Assembly: GCA_018701055.1 (NCBI GenBank) | Contig: JABIUH010000273.1 | Location: forward strand, 1-20,050 | Source of the DNA: Woeseia sp. | Lineage (GTDB): Bacteria > Pseudomonadota > Gammaproteobacteria > Steroidobacterales > Woeseiaceae | Length of the DNA stretch: 20,050 nt | Direction: 5' to 3' | Shown: positions 13,987 through 20,050 of the stretch, in pieces | Layout of the letters: the number at the start of each line of letters is the position of its first letter | Numbering within the stretch: position 1 is the first letter of the stretch | Position numbers and translations under genes: made by a program | Notes under the pieces: generated by a model | The model's input: the letters and a program-made list of their open reading frames with translations, nothing else | Database searches by the model: none | Told to the model about the DNA's origin: nothing

Positions 13987-16689
13987 ATGAGCGATAAAAA
14001 ACTCGTCCTGGTGGACGGTTCTTCCTATTTATACCGCGCGTACCACGCGCTACCGAAACTGACCAGTTCCCGCGGCGAGGCAACGGGTGCCATTCATGGC
14101 GTTCTTAACATGATTAACAAGCTGGTGGCAGAAGAAACGACCGAGCATTTTGTGGTGATCTTTGACGCGCCAGGCAAAACGTTTCGCGATGAATTATTCA
14201 GTGAGTACAAAGCGAATCGCCCACCAATGCCAGATGACTTACGAGAACAAGTCGATCCTTTATTGAAAGCAATCCCTGCGATGGGACTACCGTTGCTGCG
14301 CGTCGACGGTGTAGAGGCTGATGACGTAATTGGAACATTGTGTCACCTCGCAGAGGCTGCCGGTATGCAGGTACTCGTGTCTACCGGCGACAAAGACATG
14401 GCTCAATTGGTCAATGCGAACGTAACACTCGTCAACACAATGACTGGTTCAAGACTCGACCGTGAAGGCGTGAAGAAAAAGTTCGATGTTTTTCCAGAAC
14501 AGATCATCGACTACCTCGCGCTGGTCGGCGATAGCTCGGACAACATACCCGGCGTACCAAAGGTGGGCGCGAAGACAGCTGCGAAGTGGCTGAATCTATA
14601 TCCGACTGCGGAAGAGATTATTGCTAATGCTGATGAATTCGCAGGCAAAGTCGGCGAAAGCCTCCGCGAGAATATCGACCAACTAAAAATGTCACAGACG
14701 TTGGCGACAATTCGTCTCGACGTTGAATTGCCTAACGGGCCAGCCGAACTAAAGCGCGCTGCAGCCGATGTTGAAACGCTACGCGAGTTTTTTAGCCGCT
14801 ACGAAATGAAGCGCATGCTGAGCCAGTTAGACGACAATTCCACAGCGGGAGAGGAGGTCACGCCGGCAGAACCAACGCCGAAGGGAAATTACGAAACCGT
14901 ACTGACAGAAAAAGATTTTTCGCGCTGGCAGAAAAAAATTAATGCGGCGGATCTGACCGCATTCGACACTGAGACAACCAGCATTAACTATATGGAAGCC
15001 GAGCTGGTTGGCATTTCACTCGCAGTAGAGACCGGTGAGGCTGCCTACATACCGGTTGCGCATGATTATCCTGGCGCACCAGATCAACTCAATCGCGACT
15101 TCGTGCTCAACGCGATGAAGGATTTTTTGGAGGATCCGGAGAAACCAAAAGTCGGGCACCACCTGAAATACGATGCGCATATCCTTGCCCGGTACGATAT
15201 TCAGCTGCGCGGCATGGCTTTCGACTCCATGTTGGAGTCCTACGTATTGAATAGCGTCGCAACTCGGCATGATATGGATTCCGTCGCGCGCCACTACCTG
15301 AACGTGGACACAATTCACTATGCAGACGTTGCTGGAAAAGGTGTAAAACAACTGACCTTCAATCAGGTCGATCTTGAACAAGCCGCACCATACGCCGCAG
15401 AAGATGCAGACATAACGCTTAAGCTTCACAACAAAATCTGGGGTGAGCTGAAGAAAACGCCATCGCTCCGTACTGTCTACGAAGACATCGAGCAACCGTT
15501 AGTACCGGTGTTGCTCAAAATGGAGGAATGCGGCGTACTGCTGGATCGCGGCATGCTGAAGAAACAAAGTGGTGAATTAGCGATCACCATGATGACATTG
15601 GAAAAAGAGGCGCACGAACTCGCCGGCGGCCCATTCAACTTAGGCTCTCCAAAACAACTACAGGAAATCCTTTTCGGCCAGTTAGGCCTACCAGTAATCC
15701 GCAAGACACCAAAGGGTCAACCCTCGACAGCAGAGGATGTGCTGCAGGAACTTGCCGGCGACTTCGATCTGCCCCGCGTCATTCTCCAATACCGCAGCGT
15801 CAGCAAACTAAAAAGCACCTATACAGACAAACTGCCGCTTCAGGTTGCAGAACACACTGGACGTATTCATACGTCCTACCATCAAGCTGTCGCAGCCACC
15901 GGTCGTTTGTCGTCAACCGATCCTAACTTGCAGAATATTCCGATCCGCACGCCGGAGGGAAGGCGCATCCGACAGGCGTTCATACCGCCAGAAGGGAAAA
16001 TTTTGTTAGCGGCGGACTATTCGCAGATCGAATTGCGCATCATGGCGCATTTGTCAGGCGACGAAGGCCTTGTCAAAGCGTTTACAGAAGACTTGGATGT
16101 GCATAGCGCGACCGCCGCCGAGGTATTTGGGTTAGACGTTGACAAGGTTACTGTCGACCAGCGGCGCTCCGCAAAAGCGATTAATTTTGGCTTGATGTAC
16201 GGCATGTCTGCATTCGGCCTTGCCAAGCAGCTCGGGATTGGTCGCGGCCAAGCGCAGGAATACGTTGAACTGTATTTCGATCGCTACCCGGGTGTCCGTA
16301 AATTCATGGACGATATTCGAGAGCAGGCGCGGCAAACCGGTTTCGTGGAAACGGAGTTTGGTCGAAGACTGTACTTACCGGAGATTAACGATCGCAATGC
16401 CCAACGCCGCCAATACGCCGAACGAAGCGCTATCAATGCCCCTATGCAGGGCACGGCGGCCGACATTATCAAACGCGCGATGATCACAGTGCACAACTGG
16501 CTGTCAGACGACAAAGTGCCCGCCCGCATGATCATGCAGGTGCACGATGAGTTAGTTTTGGAAGTCGACGAGAAGTCCGTGGATTCAGTGCGTGCAGAAG
16601 TTGTAAAACTCATGAGTGCCGCAGCAGATTTGTCAGTGCCGCTAAAGGTTGATGCGGGAGTAGGCCTCAATTGGGACGAAGCCCACTAG
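13987..16689 (+). CDS. polA: DNA polymerase I
   Basis: A 900-aa enzyme for Okazaki-fragment maturation and repair synthesis. The N-terminal 5'-3' exonuclease (about 1-285) has its acidic metal sites (VDGSSYLYRAYHAL, GVEADDVIGTL, STGDKDMAQLV, GDSSDNIPGVPKVG). The proofreading 3'-5' exonuclease is intact: Asp327 and Glu329 in FDTET, HHLKYDAHIL, and Tyr469/Asp473 in YAAED. In the polymerase domain, motif A has Asp677 in ADYSQIELR, motif B reads RRSAKAINFGLMYG from Arg726, and motif C is HDE at 853-855. Length is close to E. coli (928). AAGAGG precedes the ATG. It is followed by the gap with the likely small RNA and convergent engB. Confidence 0.98.
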   Translation: MSDKKLVLVDGSSYLYRAYHALPKLTSSRGEATGAIHGVLNMINKLVAEETTEHFVVIFDAPGKTFRDELFSEYKANRPPMPDDLREQVDPLLKAIPAMGLPLLRVDGVEADDVIGTLCHLAEAAGMQVLVSTGDKDMAQLVNANVTLVNTMTGSRLDREGVKKKFDVFPEQIIDYLALVGDSSDNIPGVPKVGAKTAAKWLNLYPTAEEIIANADEFAGKVGESLRENIDQLKMSQTLATIRLDVELPNGPAELKRAAADVETLREFFSRYEMKRMLSQLDDNSTAGEEVTPAEPTPKGNYETVLTEKDFSRWQKKINAADLTAFDTETTSINYMEAELVGISLAVETGEAAYIPVAHDYPGAPDQLNRDFVLNAMKDFLEDPEKPKVGHHLKYDAHILARYDIQLRGMAFDSMLESYVLNSVATRHDMDSVARHYLNVDTIHYADVAGKGVKQLTFNQVDLEQAAPYAAEDADITLKLHNKIWGELKKTPSLRTVYEDIEQPLVPVLLKMEECGVLLDRGMLKKQSGELAITMMTLEKEAHELAGGPFNLGSPKQLQEILFGQLGLPVIRKTPKGQPSTAEDVLQELAGDFDLPRVILQYRSVSKLKSTYTDKLPLQVAEHTGRIHTSYHQAVAATGRLSSTDPNLQNIPIRTPEGRRIRQAFIPPEGKILLAADYSQIELRIMAHLSGDEGLVKAFTEDLDVHSATAAEVFGLDVDKVTVDQRRSAKAINFGLMYGMSAFGLAKQLGIGRGQAQEYVELYFDRYPGVRKFMDDIREQARQTGFVETEFGRRLYLPEINDRNAQRRQYAERSAINAPMQGTAADIIKRAMITVHNWLSDDKVPARMIMQVHDELVLEVDEKSVDSVRAEVVKLMSAAADLSVPLKVDAGVGLNWDEAH

Positions 16690-16701
16690 TACGACAAAGC
16701 C

Positions 16702-16725
16702 GCCGCTAGCAAGGACACTAGCGGC
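16702..16725 (+). terminator. Hairpin just after the polA stop
   Basis: GCCGCTAG (16702-16709) and CTAGCGGC (16718-16725) form a perfect 8-bp stem with an 8-nt loop, 12 nt after the polA stop. No U-tract follows, so it may be a 3'-end stabiliser or processed end rather than a classical terminator. Confidence 0.45.
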
Positions 16726-16763
16726 AATCAGGCTTAATAAATTCAATAACTTAGCGATCGAAT

Positions 16764-16791
16764 GGAACTCTTGGCAATTTTTTCGTTCCAA
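16764..16791 (+). promoter_or_regulatory. Extracytoplasmic-sigma (RpoE/AlgU)-like promoter for the small RNA
   Basis: GGAACTC (16764-16770), a 16-nt spacer and TCCAA (16787-16791). RpoE/AlgU promoters have GAACTT, 16-17 nt, TCTGA or TCAAA, so the -35 matches all but the last base and spacing is exact, while the -10 is a plausible variant. Start would fall near 16797-16799, exactly where the first hairpin of the small RNA begins. GGAAC and GTTCC also make an inverted repeat. Confidence 0.5.
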
Positions 16792-16796
16792 TCTTC

Positions 16797-16908
16797 TGAG
16801 TGCATTAGCACTCGTCTGCTTATCTCCCTATGCGGACTTGCAACACGGTCACCCCAAGCCTGTTGCGAACACTCAGCCCCGGTTGCCATCAGGCATCTGG
16901 GGTTTTTT
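16797..16908 (+). ncRNA. Candidate small regulatory RNA in the polA-engB gap (ErsA/Spot 42 position)
   Basis: No gene covers this stretch, but it is densely structured on the plus strand: GAGTGC-ATTA-GCACTC (16798-16813, perfect), GTCTGC/GCGGAC (16814-16819/16832-16837) around a loop with TCTCCCT, GCAACA/TGTTGC (16840-16845/16861-16866) around a loop with CACCCC, and a final terminator with six T. Predicted length is about 110 nt. Spot 42 of E. coli (109 nt) and ErsA of Pseudomonas aeruginosa (about 130 nt, AlgU-dependent) lie in the same polA-engB gap. The C-rich loops could pair with Shine-Dalgarno sequences. The 5' end is inferred from the promoter. Sequence homology to either RNA is not claimed. 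Confidence 0.65.
16877..16908 (+). terminator. Strong rho-independent terminator
   Basis: CCCCGGTTGCC (16877-16887) pairs with GGCATCTGGGG (16892-16902) as an 11-bp stem with one mismatch and one G-U pair, loop ATCA, then six T (16903-16908). It is oriented for plus-strand transcripts only; the minus strand has no T-run. It would end the small RNA and any polA readthrough before convergent engB. Confidence 0.9.
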
Positions 16909-16954
16909 ACTATAGGTGGTTGAAAATGCCGTAGGAGATTCTATGGCTAAGTCG

Positions 16955-17542
16955 TCAGTCACCCTTAAGGAAGGTTTCCAGCGTGTCGCGTGCCTCATCC
17001 ATGCCCTGGCGGTTGTGTGCGGAAAAAAGCTGCGCAGTTGCGGCAGAGCCAAGTTCTTTTTTGACTTGCAAGAGCGCGGTTGCGGCCTTACCCCGCTTCA
17101 GCTTGTCGGCCTTGGTCAACAACACATGTACCCGCAAATCGACGGAGCCCGCAAAAGTCAGCATTTGTCGATCGAAGTCCTGTAACTCGCGGCGCACATC
17201 CACCACCAAAATCAATCCGCTTAGCGATTCGCGCGTCTCGAAATAGTCTTGCAGCAGGCGCCCCCAATGCGCACGCACAGATTCGGCGACCTTCGCGAAC
17301 CCATATCCGGGCAAATCCACGAGTCTTTGTCCGTCACGCATCGAAAAGAAGTTCACCAATTGCGTTCGCCCAGGCGTTTTGCTGGTTCGAGCAAACTGGC
17401 GCCGATTGACTATGATGTTGATCGCACTGGATTTACCGGCGTTCGAGCGGCCGGCAACGGCAACTTCTACCCCATCGTCGGGCAGAAACTGAGCGACGGC
17501 ATTGGCACTCGTAACGAACTTTGCATCTGGGAATTGAGACAT
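16955..17542 (-). CDS. engB: Ribosome biogenesis GTPase EngB (YihA/YsxC)
   Basis: A 195-aa GTPase of the TrmE-Era-EngA-EngB-Septin class needed for assembly of the 50S ribosomal subunit. G1 is GRSNAGKSS (31-39), G2 TPGRT (57-61 region), G3 DLPGYG (76-81), G4 TKAD (143-146), and G5 is in LFSAHNRQG. Length is near that of E. coli YihA (210 aa). It is convergent with polA, as in E. coli and Pseudomonas. No Shine-Dalgarno sequence is visible before the ATG; TATACA lies about 10 nt upstream on the same strand, so a very short or absent leader is possible. Confidence 0.96.
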   Translation of the reverse strand: MSQFPDAKFVTSANAVAQFLPDDGVEVAVAGRSNAGKSSAINIIVNRRQFARTSKTPGRTQLVNFFSMRDGQRLVDLPGYGFAKVAESVRAHWGRLLQDYFETRESLSGLILVVDVRRELQDFDRQMLTFAGSVDLRVHVLLTKADKLKRGKAATALLQVKKELGSAATAQLFSAHNRQGMDEARDTLETFLKGD

Positions 17543-17551
17543 GGGAACGTG

Positions 17552-17557
17552 TATAAT
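17552..17557 (+). promoter_or_regulatory. Possible -10 element for the cytochrome c4 transcript
   Basis: A perfect TATAAT in the engB-c4 divergent region. Its -35 is poor: TTGAGA (17534-17539) is only 12 nt away. If used, the leader would be about 155 nt, with AGGCC/GGCCT (about 17613-17625) as a small hairpin in it. Confidence 0.35.
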
Positions 17558-17719
17558 TCGGCCTGCTGTGGCGGCCGGGACCTAATACTGACGGCTCAGC
17601 GCCCTGGCGGCAAGGCCTCTGGCCTACTCCGCAATTTGCCATTGCACTTGGAAATTCTGGCACTTGATTAAATTGATGGCGGTACTTAAATGATCGCCTG
17701 GAAGTTACGGTTGAAAGAT

Positions 17720-18334
17720 ATGAAAAACACCTTTATCGCTGTCGCGCTTTTGTTCGCCAGCAATGCCTTTGCCAATGGACTGATTTCCGGCGATGCTGCG
17801 GCCGGTCAAACGAAATCGGTCACCTGCAGCGCATGCCATGGGGCAGACGGAAATAGCGTCAATCCCGTTTGGCCTAGTATTGCCGGCCAGCATCCGACTT
17901 ATATTCTTGAGCAATTGCAGGCATTTAAGAGTGGCGTGCGCCAAGAACCACTCATGCTTGGGCAGGTTATGTTACTCAGCGACGAAGACATGGCGAATCT
18001 CGCCGTCTTTTATGGGGAGAAACCCGCGGCGGCGAAGTCGGTTGCCGACGCCACCACAGTCGATCTGGGCGCACGCCTGTATCGCGGCGGCGATCCTGAA
18101 GACAATACTGCAGCCTGTATCGCCTGCCATGGACCAAAAGGCCGCGGCAACCCCGCCGCTTCCGTCCCATCGGTGAAGGGTCAATATGCAGTTTATTCGG
18201 CAGCCCAGCTGCGCGCCTATGCCAGCGGCAGGCGAACGTCGGATGGCCCGACTCGGGTAATGCGTGATATCGCCGAAAAACTTACTGAATCTGAGATACT
18301 GGCGGTTACGTCATATATGCAAGGCCTGCAATAA
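17720..18334 (+). CDS. Cytochrome c4, periplasmic dihaem
   Basis: A 204-aa exported dihaem cytochrome c that carries electrons in the periplasm, probably to a terminal oxidase. A signal peptide MKNTFIAVALLFASNAFA precedes NG. Two haem sites, CSACH (36-40) and CIACH (133-137), lie in duplicated halves, with distal Met candidates in LMLGQVM (78-84) and RVMRD (179-183). I chose the ATG at 17720 because it gives a normal signal peptide. An in-frame ATG at 17690 would add MIAWKLRLKD and still allow export. The order engB, c4, DsbA is the same as in Pseudomonas. Confidence 0.93.
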   Translation: MKNTFIAVALLFASNAFANGLISGDAAAGQTKSVTCSACHGADGNSVNPVWPSIAGQHPTYILEQLQAFKSGVRQEPLMLGQVMLLSDEDMANLAVFYGEKPAAAKSVADATTVDLGARLYRGGDPEDNTAACIACHGPKGRGNPAASVPSVKGQYAVYSAAQLRAYASGRRTSDGPTRVMRDIAEKLTESEILAVTSYMQGLQ

Positions 18335-18397
18335 TTCCGGCTAAACCATTTCTAAAAGCGGCTGTCAGATTAGATAGCCCTTGGTGGAGACCTACTG

Positions 18398-19252
18398 ATG
18401 AACCAATCTAATTTCCTTATTCTTCTTGTATCACTGGCGATGGTCGCCTGCGGTGGAAGTGATCAACCTAGCGCCCAATCTGCAGCCGTTGCACCAGCTG
18501 ACGATCAGGTCGTTATCACTGAACCGGCAGAGATAGTTGTCGATGAAGTTGATGCCGACGCAATGCCGGCAGAGGTGGTCGAAGAATCTGGCGCAGAAGA
18601 AGCCGTTGATGTTGAAGATAAGCCGATCATTCTGGCGCAAGCCGATGTTCCAGCCGCGGCATCACAGGACTGGAAGTTTACTGAAGGCCAGCACTACGCA
18701 CGGATGGTGCCAACCCAACCTACCGTTGGTGGCAGCGACAAGATCGAGGTTGCCGAAATATTCTGGTATGGCTGCAGCCATTGCTATGATTTCGAGCAAT
18801 TCATCAATCGCTGGGAAGAACAAAAGCCAGCCAATTCGAGTTTCGTGCGCATTCCGGCAACCTGGAACCCGCTCGTAAAACTACACGCGCAACTCTATTA
18901 CACCGAAGAAGTCCTGGTTAAAAACGGCAAGATTGCTGAACCGGAACAATTTCGTAATGCGGTATTCGCCGAATATCATCGTCGCGGCAATCGGCTTGCT
19001 TCAATTGATGCTATCCAGCAATTGTTCTCCAAACATGGCGTAAGTGAAGATGACTTCACGAAGACCTGGGGTTCATTCGAAGTGTCACAGAAAGTGCGAG
19101 TTGCAGATGATCTGCAGAGACGCTACGGCATCACGGGTGTTCCGGCTGTTGTTGTGAATGGAAAATACCGAAGCGGTGCTGCCGAAGCGGGTGGCTATCC
19201 ACAATTGTTAGAGTTGGTAGACGAACTGATCGTCAAAGAGTCAATTCGCTAA
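18398..19252 (+). CDS. dsbA: DsbA-like thiol:disulfide oxidoreductase, predicted lipoprotein
   Basis: A 284-aa thioredoxin-fold protein that would introduce disulfides into exported proteins. The active site is CSHC (126-129) in FWYGCSHCYDFE, and the cis-Pro loop is GITGVPAVVVNG near the C-terminus. The N-terminus is unusual: a hydrophobic signal ends in AMVAC (Cys18) followed by GG, a lipobox with Met at -3, so the protein is probably lipid-anchored, and Gly at +2 would allow outer-membrane sorting. Residues about 22-90 form a long Ala/Val/Asp/Glu-rich acidic tether before the DsbA domain (GQHYARM onward), whereas classical DsbA is soluble and about 190 aa mature. GGAG lies 8 nt before the ATG. 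The neighbours match the Pseudomonas c4-dsbA order. Confidence 0.92.
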   Translation: MNQSNFLILLVSLAMVACGGSDQPSAQSAAVAPADDQVVITEPAEIVVDEVDADAMPAEVVEESGAEEAVDVEDKPIILAQADVPAAASQDWKFTEGQHYARMVPTQPTVGGSDKIEVAEIFWYGCSHCYDFEQFINRWEEQKPANSSFVRIPATWNPLVKLHAQLYYTEEVLVKNGKIAEPEQFRNAVFAEYHRRGNRLASIDAIQQLFSKHGVSEDDFTKTWGSFEVSQKVRVADDLQRRYGITGVPAVVVNGKYRSGAAEAGGYPQLLELVDELIVKESIR

Positions 19253-19263
19253 GACTGAGAATT

Positions 19264-19282
19264 TAGATCGTCAGCAGATCTA
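19264..19282. terminator. Small inverted repeat between convergent genes
   Basis: TAGATC (19264-19269) and GATCTA (19277-19282) form a 6-bp stem with a 7-nt loop between the DsbA gene and the convergent L,D-transpeptidase gene, whose stop it covers. No T-run follows on either strand, so terminator function is weakly supported. Confidence 0.25.
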
Positions 19283-20050
19283 GCCTGCGTCCTCGGAAAT
19301 AATTTCCCAGCGGTTCTCGCCGCTGCGTCGCCAATAGAGCCGCTTGTTTGTGGTGACCGCACCGTCTGCGGTCATCAGCATCTGTGTAAACCGACTTAGA
19401 TAAAGGTTTGGCACCTCGGGGTCGGCGACCAACATCACGTCGTTCAGCGTTACCCCCTGCAGCGCGCGATTTTCAAATACGTTATAGCGAAATGCGGCCC
19501 ATTCGTCTCGATTCAAACTCTCGAACGTAAAGTCATCGGCATACAGTGACAGGTAAGTGTATAGATCCCCTGCAGCGAAACTTTCACGCCATTGATCCAG
19601 AGCCACTCTAAACTCCAATCGACGCGCTTCGATATCGCCCGGAGTCGCCCACTCAACTTCGCGCGCAACAATCACCGGTGTAACCAAGGGTTTTAGTAAA
19701 TCAACCAGCAACAGCAGATCTTCATTGGGTAATGCGAGACAACCGTCTGTGTCGAGTGGTGGACGCTTGGGATTGTTCTTGTCGACACCGTGCAACCAAA
19801 TGCCATCGCCAGTGCGTTGATTGAATCGATCCCAGGCATTTGGATAATCGAGCGGAAATGCAGCAACGCCGTATTTGTCGTGCAGTTTGCTGGTGTCCAA
19901 ACTCTCGGTAATAAAATAGATACCCAACGGAGTTTTTTTGTCCCAGGCCCTTTTCTTGCCGACGCCGGCGGTACCGATCGACATATAGCGTTGGTCTACA
20001 GCAACCATCGTGCCGTTCGATTGGCTAAAGCGATACATCGTCGCCGAGTC
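19280..20050 (-). CDS. L,D-transpeptidase-like (YkuD) protein with C-terminal NTF2-like domain, 5' end missing
   Basis: The C-terminal 256 codons of a minus-strand gene; the frame stays open past the right edge (Asp-Ser-Ala-Thr before the first visible Met at 20038), so the signal peptide and start are outside. The YkuD core shows SIGTAGVGKKRAWDKKTPLG, WLHGVDK and TDGCLALPNEDL, with the catalytic Cys in TDGC. The classical motif has HGC; here Asp replaces His. YkuD enzymes form 3-3 crosslinks in peptidoglycan or anchor lipoproteins. From about 150 residues on, VALDQWRESFAAGDLYTYLSLYADDF and the following Trp-rich strands look like an NTF2/SnoaL-like domain. It is convergent with the DsbA gene. 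Confidence 0.85.
   Translation of the reverse strand, partial: DSATMYRFSQSNGTMVAVDQRYMSIGTAGVGKKRAWDKKTPLGIYFITESLDTSKLHDKYGVAAFPLDYPNAWDRFNQRTGDGIWLHGVDKNNPKRPPLDTDGCLALPNEDLLLLVDLLKPLVTPVIVAREVEWATPGDIEARRLEFRVALDQWRESFAAGDLYTYLSLYADDFTFESLNRDEWAAFRYNVFENRALQGVTLNDVMLVADPEVPNLYLSRFTQMLMTADGAVTTNKRLYWRRSGENRWEIISEDAG

Noticed and set aside
15016..15495. A 159-codon open frame on the minus strand
   Set aside because: It is antisense to the polA proofreading exonuclease and has no recognisable domain; polA coding is unambiguous.
16763..16790. TGGAAC/GTTCCA as a further hairpin of the small RNA
   Set aside because: It is better explained as the -35 and -10 parts of the promoter, lying upstream of the predicted start.

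Overview
The window looks like ordinary chromosome of a gammaproteobacterium, possibly a marine or environmental lineage; I cannot name the genus. Gene order supports this: polA, a small gene-free gap, engB, cytochrome c4 and a DsbA follow the same order as in Pseudomonas. There is also an argH, an LptM-type lipoprotein, a GspA/GspB pair and YadG/YadH-type ABC genes. Isoprenoid supply is by mevalonate genes (diphosphomevalonate decarboxylase plus a GHMP kinase), which is a minority trait in Gammaproteobacteria (Coxiella and Legionella are known cases). I saw no tRNA, rRNA, CRISPR array, transposase or prophage gene.

Layout. 1-2319: mevalonate-pathway genes on the minus strand (kinase partial at the left edge), divergent from ispA, which uses their products. 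2320-3650: a structured 95-bp repeat region, then dinB (DNA polymerase IV). 3739-5988: gspA and gspB, which help the type II secretion secretin through peptidoglycan. 6023-8409 (minus): ABC ATPase yadG, permease yadH and a YedK/HMCES-type abasic-site protein as one tight operon. 8601-9976: an unrecognised 223-aa protein divergent from an orphan FlhC-family regulator, sharing an AT-rich promoter region. 10014-11672: nudC and an NRDE/TANGO2-type gene, convergent with a serine carboxylesterase (11669-12340). 12478-16689: argH, lptM, polA. 16690-16954: a non-coding stretch with a likely small RNA. 16955-19252: engB (minus), cytochrome c4 and a lipoprotein DsbA (plus). 19280-end: an L,D-transpeptidase-like protein, cut by the right edge.

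The most interesting signal is in the polA-engB gap. This is where E. coli carries Spot 42 and Pseudomonas carries ErsA. Here the gap holds an extracytoplasmic-sigma-like promoter (GAACTC, 16 nt, TCCAA). A perfect hairpin begins about 7 nt after it, two further hairpins with C-rich loops follow, and a strong rho-independent terminator closes the unit, predicting an RNA of about 110 nt. Other points of note are the inverted/direct repeat cluster ahead of dinB, a palindrome covering the place where the yadG ribosome binding site should be, the FlhC without FlhD, and a DsbA that appears to be a lipoprotein on a long acidic tether.
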